This document shows positions 35,901-46,900 of a DNA stretch of 64,000 nt, in pieces. The notes under the pieces are model-generated. The model did not search any database and was not told the DNA's origin. It worked only from the letters and a program-made list of their open reading frames with translations. Made by a program: the position numbers and the translations under genes. Source of the stretch: Gaeumannomyces sp. JS-464 (lineage: Eukaryota > Ascomycota > Sordariomycetes > Magnaporthales > Magnaporthaceae); assembly GCA_002197995.1 (NCBI GenBank), contig NGZR01000002.1, positions 3,472,001 through 3,536,000 of the forward strand, in the 5' to 3' direction. The stretch's first letter is position 1; the number at the start of each line of letters is the position of its first letter.

Positions 35901-37789
35901 CACTGTTGTCGTGTCTCGTGCCCTAAACGACATCCCACAAACCCCATCGAGGCCTATTTTTTTTTTCACTCGCCCTTGCTCCCCTGTCCCACGAGATCCC
36001 GAGGCTCGATCCTTGCGCTAGAGAAGAAGGCGGGGCGTCGCGGGGCGTGGGTGTCGTGCGGCGTGTGTGATGATATGTGATGTGTGTTGCACGCACTAAT
36101 GGCATCTCGTTTCCAACTTCCCACTTGAGGGGGGGGGGGGGGGTTGTCCCCGTCTCATCGATGGGCGATAACACGGCGAATACGACGGGCTGTCTTTTCG
36201 CGGCGTATGCAGCGGGGGCTTTGCTGACTGGCTGGATACGCCGGGAGGGATCCAATATGCAGGCACCTTGGCTGCCTTTTTGTCCGACTACCACCGATGA
36301 TAGCGGGCGACATTCGTGCTCCTCGACAAAGAAGTGTGAGTGGTGACCCGATATTGAGGGGGGACAAAAATAACAATACGCATCCTGTCGGGGCTCGTTC
36401 CTGTCTTGTCAAGAGCGTATACAGCCTAGTTTCGGTACCTACTTTCGGTACCGGCAGGACGACATTAGCCACGCAGTGATGTGCGGTGCATGCAGTCAGT
36501 CGTCGATACTTCATCTTAGCTCCAGAGCACGCACCTGGGCACGCACGTGTATGCAGCCGATCAGGGCTGGTGGGCATCAAGGTCCAAGGCACGCCTGCTT
36601 CTATCCCATCATCCAGTCCCCGCTCCCCACGTTTTTCTGGTGATTGTTGCGTCAGTGCAGTGCCAGTCTTTGGGGGTCTTGGGGGAACCTTAAGCCAATG
36701 CCCGGGAGCGCGTGGGTGCCGTTTTCAATGGGGCATTGCAACTGGTTCCCAGCGCTCCTCCACTTCAATGCGCAATTGGTATCCCGAGCAAAAACGCACT
36801 TTATAGCAGCTCACTTATACATACCTAGGTACATACGTCTGCCTGCACAGTACGCGTCGCACATACACTGCAGGGCAGCCAGGCATGCATCCATGATGAT
36901 GAGTGCCGCAAGAGCTCTTTTGAAACATCCAAGCTCCAAGGCCCCAAACAATTGTCCCCATCTGGCATTCCCCGCTCACCCGGCACGACGGGCTTGTGGG
37001 CGAACTTCTGACCCCGACGCCATATCCCCGCTCTTGGGGTCTCCCCTGCGCCAATCACCCGGGATCCTCCGCTTCGATGCCCGGGCTGTGATGCTGCGGG
37101 CCACAGTTCTTTCCAGGCGAGAATCTCTTCCTGTCTGGTATTTTGCTGTGTGTATTATTTATTCCATCACTATTATTTTTGGGATTGCCTTGTGGAGTGG
37201 CTTGGTTTCATGGCAGGACGCGACCATGACACCATCTTGTCCACGGTCCGGAGTGACTGGACGGCAGTGCTCGCGAGCCCCCCAGAGCTTCCTTCCCCTT
37301 GGCTCCGCTCTCACTCCGGTGCGGAGCCCTTCGTCATATTGGCTCCTGTCACGGCCGGCCCTGATCGTCTCACAACCGCATTCCAATGCAACAGCGTTGG
37401 GTAAGGCGAGACAAAGAGAGGCCGTCTCTGGCAGTTGTCCAACCAGCGGCTCATGTCGTCTGCACGAGGGCATACGACAGGCCAAAAAGGCAGTGCTGGC
37501 ACATGGTCGATATGCAGGAAAGTACGCCCAACACACACCGTGTAGGCAGTTCCGACGCGTACAGGATGTTCCGGGTCAGGAAAGTCTAGGGTAATTGCAG
37601 CCGTTCTGGCCCGCGTTCGGGGTGGCCACTAGATATCTTAGCGTCGCCAAGGAAGTGGGAAAAAGGGTGTGCGGGTGGACGAATGAAGCCCCCAAGGCTC
37701 GACACCCTCTCTGCTTACTAGCCTCCAATGGATCTCTGTGTCATCCATCCTCAGTCTCAATCCGACGTGTGCATCGTTTACCCCGCGCC
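32937..37789. other. 4.9-kb gene-free region upstream of STB3
   Basis: Lies between the STB3 start and the TOP3 3' end. The longest open frame (36644-37594, +) has no domain, and its residue use is that of random GC-rich DNA. Poly(A) near 34862-34882, poly(G) at 36129-36143, AT-rich tracts near 35525-35610, and short palindromes with CCTAGG at 35891-35896 and 36825-36830 are the visible structure. No RNA gene was recognised. Confidence 0.5.
36129..36143. repeat. Poly(G) run of 15
   Basis: Fifteen consecutive G residues in the STB3 upstream region. Confidence 0.9.
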
Positions 37790-40180
37790 CTAGGCCCCTT
37801 CGCGGAATATGTACTCTCTGCATGCCTGGCAACACAAATCGGCAGTCAGAACCAAAAGCTCGACGGGATGGAGGCAAGGCTGCAGCCGAGTGGTGGGATA
37901 AGGGAAGAGGGGTTCGCTCGGCTCGAGGAGGGTGACGGTGGATGGGTGGCATGACATTTGGTGGGTGGTGTACTGATTACAGGCAACCAAAGGTCGAGAC
38001 CAAAGGGGCCACCGTGGCCCAGGAAACAGTTTCGTAACAACTCACCCGCTTGAGGACGTCGAGCTGCTCGCTTGACTGGTTGAAGACGTGGCGGTACTGT
38101 CGCACGCTCTCGTTGAGCACCGCGTCCTTGGTCGTGCGACCCTCGCAGATGGCTTTCATCTTGGCCTCCATCTCGCGCCGGAGGAAGGGCTTGCCCAGGC
38201 TCGTCTCGAAGTTCATTCGGTCGAAGCCCTCGATGAGCGCGACCCCGAGTTCCGTAGGGATGAACACTTTCATGCCACCTCGCCCGCCGCCTCCACGGCC
38301 GGCAGCACCCCCTCTTCCTCCCCGGGCGCCCCCACGACTGCCACGGCCACGTCCTCCGCGCCCTCCCCTCGCTGCTGCTGGCGGTGCTGCGTCATCCTCG
38401 CCAGCCCCAGCCCCGCCACCACGCCCCGGTCCCTCGGTCATGCACGCGTACTGTCGGGTCTGTATGGTCTGTATGTGCTCCGCCATTGTAGCGTCAGTTC
38501 CAATGCCGTTGGCATCCATCAGTGCAATCAGGTCCGCCTCGGTTAGGTATCCTGGCGCCGTCGTCTTGCCCTCTGTCATCATGGCCTCTACCGGTGTGAC
38601 CTGCTCGCCCATGATCAGCCTGGGTAGCTGGGCCGAGTCGGTCCAGTTCTCGTACGGGTAGACATCTAGGTAGTTCCTCTCTTAGCACGACCACGCCATG
38701 TGCGTGGAACGCCTCGTCCCCGTACTGGACATCCATGTCCGTGGCCATTCCCTTGGCGTCCTCGGAGCAGCAGGCCAGGAATCGCCGGACGACCAGCTCG
38801 TACAGTCGCCCTGCCTCGGGGCCGACGTCGTTCAGGGCGCCAGGTGCAGCATATGTGATGGGTGGATGGGTGGATGTGCCTTGTCGTCGTGCTTCCCGTT
38901 CCGGGGCTGCTGGAAGCCACCGTCCACCAAGCCCTGGGCGAAATTCCCCCACCGGCCATCCTGCGTCTGCTTCTGCACAAGAGCGCGGAGGTTCATGCCC
39001 TTGTCGAAGCGATCCGTCTCCGTTCTGGGATAGCTGATGAAGCCCTTCTGGTACAGCTTTTCAGCCACATCCATTGCCTGCTGTCCCGTGATTCGAAGGA
39101 ATCGGGTTGCCATCTTTTGCAGCTCTACGGTGGTCAGGGGCAGCGGCTTCCATTTCTTGGTAGGCTTCTCCTGCACCTTGGTCACCTTGGCCGTTTTTGC
39201 GCTGAGACATCTCTCGTAGAGGATCACGACGGAGGCACGATCGAAAAGCCGGCCTCTCGTCCAGTTGAAAGTTGCTGTCTTGCCTTCTTTGCTCACGACG
39301 ATTTTGATGCTCCAGAAGGGCTCAGGAACAAAGTTTTGGACACGGAAGTACCGGTCAACAACAAACCCGAGAGTCGGGAACTGACATGAGCCTAGCGGGT
39401 TGTTTGTGATCAGAGGGGATAATCGGAATGATCAGGGCGATGGTCGGGACGTGTTTGGCAAATGATGTTACCGTAGCTCAACATGTGCTCTGCCAGGGGT
39501 CCTCCCAGCGTGCGGAGGTTGTTGGTGAGAAACCTGGTGAAGGCAAATCCTATCCTAATATCGAGCTCGATTCGCGCCTGGACAGCCTGGACCTGCCTAT
39601 CGTCAAGGTTGGCGAGGTTCTTGGCGGCATGTAGGATGTGTGCCCTTTCGATGTTGCTGAACCGTGCGCGCTTGACCTGAATGCCGGGCTTGGCCTTGCG
39701 GGCCTCCTCGACGATCTCGCTGCCGATGTGCTCACCTTCTCGATCGCAATCGGTCCATATGAAGAGGGCTCTCGCATACTGGGCCTGCCGCTGGATGTTT
39801 TGGGCGATATCCTTCTTGTCATCTGCCGTTTTGGTTGTGATGGGTGCAGTGAAGAGGCTCTCAGGGGGAGGGTACCTCCAGTCCTTGAACTCGGGGCCAA
39901 ACTCCATGCCAGTGAGGTGGCCCAAGACGGAGGTCATGGTGACATCGCAACTGCCCCATGGCGGACCAAAGTCGAACGTGAATGAGTAGTTTTTGACATA
40001 CGTGACGCGTGTGTTGTGCTGTCGGCGCGTTGGTCATGATTAGATAGGTTTATCGAGGGTTGATGGATGCCATCACTGCGTGTTGTGGCAACGAACCGTC
40101 TGGAACTGGCCGCCTGAGAGGTGGCCGGCAACCGCCTTGGAAATCGACGGCTTCTCAGCCACGCAGAGGATCTTGGTCAT
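37790..40180 (-). CDS. TOP3: DNA topoisomerase III (type IA) with internal RGG box (two opposing frame breaks)
   Basis: Exons 40180-40097, 40018-39472, 39391-38046 and 37825-37790. The N-terminal Toprim domain opens MTKILCVAEKPSISKAVAGH and contains FIWTDCDREGEHIGSEI. The type IA core has SCQFPTLGFVVDRYFRVQNF and the active-site segment GFISYPRTETDRF, nucleophile about Tyr331. TOP3 decatenates recombination intermediates with the RecQ helicase and Rmi1 in the nucleus. The 36-nt last exon adds ACREYIFREGA after QLDVLKR. A Gly/Arg-rich insert (38274-38432) interrupts the core between YACMTE and MKVFIPTELGVALIEGF. Two frame breaks cancel: one missing base near 38855-38866 (HPPIHP to ITYAAPGALNDVG) and one extra near 38679-38686 (GVVVL to ERNYLDVYPYENW). 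Total length stays a multiple of three, about 670 residues. Confidence 0.95.
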
Positions 40181-41406
40181 GGTGCTAGGCTGCCTTCAGA
40201 CATGGCCTGGGCAGGTGTGTTGGTTGCACATGGGCTTCGTTCGCCTGATGGGACGGATTGATCTGTGCAGTGCCCCACGTTCCCCTCCGCCTCAAGCCGG
40301 ACGGGACGATGACATTCCGAGCAAAATGTTGACTCAAAGCACGCAACGCGGACCGGTTGCTGTTCACCGTCTGGATTTTGAGAGTTGTGTTTTGAGGTTC
40401 CATTTTCTTACTGCGAAAAGTTGGGGCAGGCGCGAATTGAACAAGCGACAAGCTGCAACCAACCACAATCCACGAGACTTCGGCGTCGTCTAACGAGTCA
40501 CTCCTTTTTTCGAGGAAGGGGAAAGGAAAAAAAAAAAGAAAAAGAAAAAAAAAAAATGAAGACATTAGGTACTTCTTAAAGTCCATCCAATTTATTATAT
40601 TACTCTCAGCATCTGATACCGCGAATTTCACCGCACTGTCGGCCGCCGTTTAGGTGTCAATCCTGCCGCGTCGCTCGGCCCGTCGTTGAGATACAACAAG
40701 CCAGGCTGCACTGCACGCCCTGCCCCTGGACCTCCGCCACCGATTGCCCTCGGAAGGAGACACGCGGTCTGGCGCGCTGTAGAATCATAACTGGCGTGAT
40801 GTCGCCCTTTATCACCGCCATTCTCTGGTCCATGCCCGTTCCACACTCTATGGCACCCGTTGTTTTGTTGAGTTGGTGAAACACGAGGTATCTGCATGAT
40901 GGAGGTCACAGCAGACCTCATTGATGAGAGATACGCATAGTCACTCTTGTGTCTGTCGCGCAGAGCACACCTACTAGTCATGGGCTACCTTCCGTATGCG
41001 TCAGTCAGCAGTTTGCTTTCCTCATGATGGGATGCCTGTCGTTCTGAGGAGCCTGGGACGAAAGCAGCCCGCTCGCTGCCCCGGCACGACCGTATCTGCG
41101 CCGAATTTCGCAAGTCGACGGCGAAGCGCACGTGGACGCGATAGGCCACACCCAGACGCACATTTAGGCCTCGGCTCATCTCTAAGGCAGAAAGAAACAC
41201 CGGCCGACTCTGCGTCGCCTGAGTGATAATCGTCGGGATGCAACCTTACAGCCCAACCGTCATTATGGAGCTACTCCAGCCACAAGGTGGGCGCCCTGAG
41301 CATTTCTCGTCGAGCCTAGCGGCCAACTCGTCTCGAATGTGATTGTCGTTCCTCGCTGCTGCCATCGCCGTATCACCAAGGCCTCGCTATAGCATCTAGA
41401 GGGAAT
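40181..41406. other. Divergent intergenic between TOP3 and the carboxylesterase
   Basis: 1.2 kb containing both promoters. An A-rich stretch runs from 40528 to 40556. A minus-strand frame of about 75 codons around 40657-40884 looks mildly protein-like but has no start, splice or family support. No RNA gene was recognised. Confidence 0.5.
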
Positions 41407-43542
41407 ATGAGCTCACTTCAGCGACGGTTACTAGCCGTACTCCTCTCTTCTGCCTTCACTGCAGCGGTTCCTTCCCCGGATAGCTTACAGGCCGGTATAA
41501 CACTACTGATAGACAACGACCTCCAAGGTAAGATGGCTTCTCTTCGCCCGAGCGAGGATATGCAGATTCCGGATGCCAAAGCTCAGCATTGTGTCTGGTC
41601 GCGGTAGGAAAATCAAGCCCTTCGGCCGACTCTGGCGTCATACTTCTTAGCGGGCGTAACCACACGCTTGATGAGGCCAACCTCGGGTGCGTAGCGCTGG
41701 GCGAGCGTCTGTGGGCGCCAGGCAATGGCAACTCGAGCATCCAGGCCACATTGAACTACCTAGTTTACCAGCAAGCTGCCCAAAACCAGTCCAGGTTTTG
41801 GATAAGCCCCACGGCAGGCAACAATCCCAGGACCATAAGCGCCAGCGGCGGCGTCGGGCCTGCCGGAGATGGAGACCTGCGGCTCCCTGCGCTGTGCACA
41901 CAGTCGGCCCCCTTCTCCAGTCCGACAGCGGCAGATAAGGGTGGGCAGTGGCACGTCTCGGTTAGGGCGAACGACGAGGTCTTGACGGGGTTTCGTGACC
42001 GCTTGAGCTTCCGGTTCTTGGGCATTCGTTACGCTCCGCGGCCTGTGCGGTTCAGTCACTCGATCCCTTTCGAGGGGAACGGTGGCGCAGCTGAGGCTAT
42101 CGACTTCGGCTCCAAATGTTTACAACTGGACGACACCGGCGGGGAGGATTGCCTATTTCTCAACATATGGACCCCATTTCTGCCGCATAACGCGAGTATT
42201 ACCGCCAAGCGCGGTTTAAGGCCTGTCATGTTCTGGATCCATGGTGGCGCCTTCACCGGCGGGAGCGGGAGTGGGAGTGACACAATCTTTGATGGAGGCA
42301 ACATGGCCTCTCGCGCGGCGACGTCGTTGTGGTCAACATCAACTACCGCCTCGGGTCCCTTGGATTCCTTGCCCTCAATGATGGAACCACGAACGGGAAT
42401 TTCGGCCTGGCAGATCAGATAAACGCTCTGAACTGGGTCATCAAGAATATTCGGAGCTTTGGCGGCGACCCTAGCAGGATCACCGTATTTGGGCAGTCGG
42501 CCGGCGCAGCGTCTGTAAGGGCGCTGATGGCGTCGCCCAAGGCCATAGGAAAGTTCGCCGCCGCTATTCCCATGAGTAATCTCGGAGGCCTTTACTACGG
42601 TGCGACGTATTCCAAGTACTATGCCATAGCCGAGCAGGTGGACGTGGCCGTCAAGCGCATACTCCACGTCACCGGCTGTGCATCAACCGCGTCCCAAGTC
42701 GACTGCCTCCGCAACGTCCCCATCGCCCGGTTCAATACAGTCGCCGCGGCCCGGTATCTGGTCATCGATGGGACCTATCTGACCTCGAGCGGGCTGACCC
42801 TCTCGCCGGGCCCCGCCCTGCCCCTGCGCCTCATGATGGGCATCATACGCGACGACGCCGCCCCATTCATCCAGTACCCCAAGACGTCAGACCAGAACGA
42901 GTACCTGGCCTCGCTCGGCTTCGCGCCCCCGCCGCAGCCGGCCCTCTTCCCAATCCCGGACGCTACCGCCAACGCGACCCTGAACCTGTACAACTCAACC
43001 TCGCGCCTGGCCACCGACGCCGAGTTCCGCTGCGCGGACCAGGCCACCGCCAGCGCCGGCGTGCGCGGCGGCCGCCTCGGCCGCGCCGTCTTCTACTACG
43101 AGTTCGACCGCACCTACCAGACCCCGGACTGGCCCCGCGTCGACGTGTGCGAGCCGCCCAGGACGGCGGCCCGCCCGCGGGGGGACGCCTCGCTCCCGTA
43201 CCTGCGCTGCCACTCGGGCGAGCTGCTCTACGTGTTCGGCAACGTGGCGCGCGAGGGCCTGCCGCTTCGCGACGACGTCGACCTGCCCTTTATGCAGTCG
43301 TTCTCGACTCCTTCGCCTTCTTCGCGCGGTCCTACGACCCGAACCCGGACCATGCCTTCCTGGCCGCGCGGGGCTACGCCAACACTCTGCGGCAGGTCCA
43401 GTCCTCGGGAAATGGCAGCCCTCCACGGGTAGCGGGTCTGACCGTGCGCGTGCTGGACTGGCCGTCGTATCAAAGCGCGTTCAGAGAGTTGGCCCAATGC
43501 GAATCTCTGGGCCTTGGGCTCAACTATTACATCAACGGCTGA
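41407..43542 (+). CDS. Secreted type-B carboxylesterase/lipase family protein with N-terminal extra module (two frame breaks)
   Basis: Exons 41407-41527 and 41608-43542. The N-terminal MSSLQRRLLAVLLSSAFTAA is a likely signal peptide. Residues ~40-170 form an extra module (GVILLSGRNHTLDEANLGCV, later FWISPT and LPALCTQSAPF). The alpha/beta-hydrolase domain follows: FRFLGIRYAPRPVRF, EDCLFLNIWTPF, oxyanion-hole MFWIHGGAFTGGSG, INYRLGSLGFLALND, and the nucleophile elbow VFGQSAGAASV with catalytic Ser in GQSAG (42488-42505). The family hydrolyses carboxylic esters outside the cell; the substrate cannot be told. Several NxS/T sites fit secretion. Two frame breaks, each one missing base: near 42312-42321 (NMASR to GDVVVVNINYRL) and near 43294-43302 (DLPFMQ to VLDSFAFFARSYDPN). 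The two exons total 2056 nt, becoming 2058 (about 685 residues) when both are allowed for. Confidence 0.88.
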
Positions 43543-43939
43543 GAGCTCGATTCGCGAGACGGAAATAGGGGTATCAATTCCGGGTGTAACCGGGCACGCA
43601 GAAAGTTGATGCGAGTGTGAAACCATAGGTAATTATTTTCGGCTGCTATATCCAAGGAAATAAATCATGGAGCCACCTGTCCGCAGAGCGCCATAACCGC
43701 AATCCATAATCCCTCCCACCCCGATACGCTCCCGGTGCCACATAGACTTGTACACATATCGACATGATTTACAACAGGACGTGAAGCATAGAAAAAGACA
43801 GCGGGAATATGATACAAGCTGGAATCAAAATCATTTGTGCATGCTCTGCAAAACATGAACAGAAGGAATAAGCGAGAATGAATGTGAAGGGTAAAGAGGT
43901 ATTGAGAATGTCTTCAAAATCGCAGGGTGAAAAGCCCTC
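43543..43939. other. Convergent intergenic spacer
   Basis: 397 bp between the esterase and polymerase 3' ends, probably both 3' UTRs. Nothing else was seen. Confidence 0.5.
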
Positions 43940-46900
43940 TCACAGGCGAGTTGGCGACTGCCGAGTGGGTGAAGCCTTCGAACCACCGAGGTTCTGCCAT
44001 TCATGCGCCGATTTGGGTGCGGCAGGTCCGCCACTTTTGCTGAAGAAGCTGTAGGCGTCCGAAATGGATATTATCTCGTCCACGCATGGCAGTTGGGGCC
44101 GCGCGTGGTACGGCAACACGCTCTTGGTCACCTTCTTGGAGGGAGAGGAGGAGGACAGAGACGACAGTGTCTTGGTATTCAGCTGCCGCTTCTGAGCCAA
44201 GATGCTCCTGAGCTCTACGTCATCGGCTGTGATCTGGGCCTTGATGAACGCGATGTCGCTCGTTGCGGGATCAGCCTCGGCTAGCTGCTGCATGACCGTT
44301 TTGCGTGGCGTGTGCTCAATCCCCTCGAGCCTGGGCTCCAGTCCTGGGCGAGGGCCTGTGGCTGGGTCCAGGAAGGCCTCGGCGCCTTTGTCGAGCAGAG
44401 CGGCAATGTCAAGGCTCTCGCCGTGCGGGATCGGCTCGGCGTGGCTGGGTGTGATGCAGTCCATGTCTACCTCCTTGCGGAGGACGTGGTCGATGTCGAC
44501 GGCCGAGAAGTAGGCGGCGGCTTGCGGCAGATCGCGGATGCCGACCTGTTCAGCGAACATGGCGCGCGTCCACAGGTTGGCCACCTGCAGCGCCATGGCG
44601 GTGCGGTACTTGTCGTGGTCCTTCACCAGATACCGGATCTCGTCGTGCACCGTGATGGCCAGCCGGGCATCGATGTTGAAGCGACGGATAAGGTAGTCCA
44701 TTGAGACGATGAGCAGGTGGAGGTAGTCGACGCCCGAGGATTGGATTGCCCAGTTGATACGCGACGTCAGGTACGCGCCCTTGGGCACATAACGGGCCAT
44801 GAGAGCCTCGGTGATGCCCGCGCCGAGGACGGGAGTGCGCGGTCGCTCCTGTTGAGCGAACTCCTCGAGCTTGTTGAAGACAAATGACTCGGTACCGCCC
44901 CTCCAGAATTGCTTGTCGTAGAGGGCCCTGCGGTTGGTCTTGGCGCCCTTGGTCGCCGCGTAGAGCTTGGAGGCCGTCTCTGTGGTCTCGGTCTCCGATA
45001 GCATAGGATTGAACTGCCTTAGCAGCTGTGATGCAAACTTGAGCCCGGCACCGTAGATACGACCGTAGTTGAAGATTTTAGACTGGTTGCGCGTGATGCC
45101 GAGGATGCTTGCCGTCCGAGAGTGTAGATCGGTTCCCGCCGCCTTGGTGCCCTCCAGTGTCATGAAGCCGATGGCGTTGCCGCCGTGTAGCTTGAAGATG
45201 GCGTCGCCGAGCACGCTGGCGATCCATAGTTCCTCTGAGTCCACGTCTGCGCCCACAAACGAATACCCGGGCGGTGCCTTTACCATGGCCTTGAGCTCCG
45301 AGCCCACTCTGTTCTTTTTGGCATTACTTGCCGTGAGCCAAGTGTTCTCGACCGCTCTCCTGGTTATCGTGCCCATGGGGATGACCTGAGGTAGGATAAA
45401 TCCCTGTTTTGGCGTCAACTTTGCCACCTCTGTCTTCTCTGCCTGGAGAGACTCTGTCTTCTCTGCCTGGAGAGACTCTGCCTCCTTTGCTTGGAGAGAC
45501 TCTGCCTGCCCCGGTCCGAGGGGGTCGTCGGGAGACGCCAAGTCGTTTTCATAGACCACCAGCTGAGACATGATACGGTCGCGAGTGCTAATCCAGTACG
45601 AACAAGATGCGTTCATCTCGAGCGCTTCTTTAGCGTACGGATATTCCGAGGTCAGGACTCCGCTCTCGAAATATGGGAGGAAACTCTTGGCCATCGGGTT
45701 GCCACACCGGGCCGCCGGGCCATCTTTGTGCGGCAGTTTGAAGTAGGCGTGGGCTGTATCTGTGCGCAACTTTTCGATCTTCTCGTCGCTCATGTCGCAC
45801 TTCACCATCTGCTTGTTGAGATAATTGGCTTCTTCCTCTCGTGGGACACGAAACGCCCACGCGTACTTATCGGACCACACAAGCGGATGCCCATCCCATG
45901 AGAGGCGGAGAAGCAGGGGGGCGATGCGGCTCCGCACCGTGATGCCGATGGGGCCGTCGACTTTTGCAAAGAGGTCCTTGTACCATTTGGGCTTCCCCGG
46001 CTTTTTCTGTCGGAGCGCGGGCCGGGGCGGATCTCCCTTTTTCTTGCCCTTGACCATCTTGATTTCCTGGCCTGACCAGTCGAGCTGGCTCAGCCAAGGG
46101 TCACTGCCCCACTTCTCGGGGTCGTCCTTGACCTCCAGTGCCTTCTCCGTAAGCGCCACCAGCCGTTCCACGACGGCGTCTGAAAGAGTGTGGTAGACCT
46201 TCTCGGCCTTGGCAATATAAGCTTCCCAGCTCTCGTTCACGGGGAGAATGACAGAGGAGAGGTGGCGCAGCGCCGCAAAGCTGACCGGGTGCGGGCACGT
46301 GCTGAGAAAGTTGGGAAAAACGATCTGGTAGACCTTGTGGGTGACCACGACGTCGGCCGCGCAATAGTCTAGCAGCTGGTCGAGTTTGCCCAAGATGCCT
46401 TCCCGGTCTAGCTCGCCCAGATCGTCTCGGATGGCCTTATCAATGCTAACGTGGAGATGGAACTTTGCGACGTCGCGCAGGGAGTTCACGGAGCTCCTCC
46501 CAACCCACAGCTCCTCCTCTTCCTGCGGCAGGTCGCCGCTTCTGAGAAGCTCGGCAAGCTCCATGTTGGTGGTCTCCTGGGCTATTTTTTCACGCAACTC
46601 ACGTTCCTTCTTGGCCTTCATCCATTTGGGTCGCTGCCTGGAGCACATGCCGTTGACGGCGACGTGTAGTGACATGGTGTCAATGAAGAAGTTGCGCGTC
46701 TGTTCAAGGCTGTACTCCTCCATGACCCTGGCCCGGTCGTAGCCGACGTTGTGACCGACGATGATGCGCTCCTGGGTCGGGTCGCCGAGCGGAATCAGTT
46801 GACGCTCATTCTCGGACTCACCCAGCAGCCAGGGCGAGATCCAGGCGTACCAGGCAGTCGGGGAGGCGGCGCAGGCCATGACGGCAAAGGGGTGCTCCTT

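Noticed and set aside
36644..37594. Plus-strand open frame of 316 codons upstream of STB3
   Set aside because: It is long, but has no family signature, no conserved-looking blocks and random-like composition.
40657..40900. Minus-strand frame of ~75 codons upstream of TOP3 (contains NKTTGAIECGTGMDQR)
   Set aside because: It looks mildly protein-like, but no start codon, splice sites or family could be found; it may be leader sequence.
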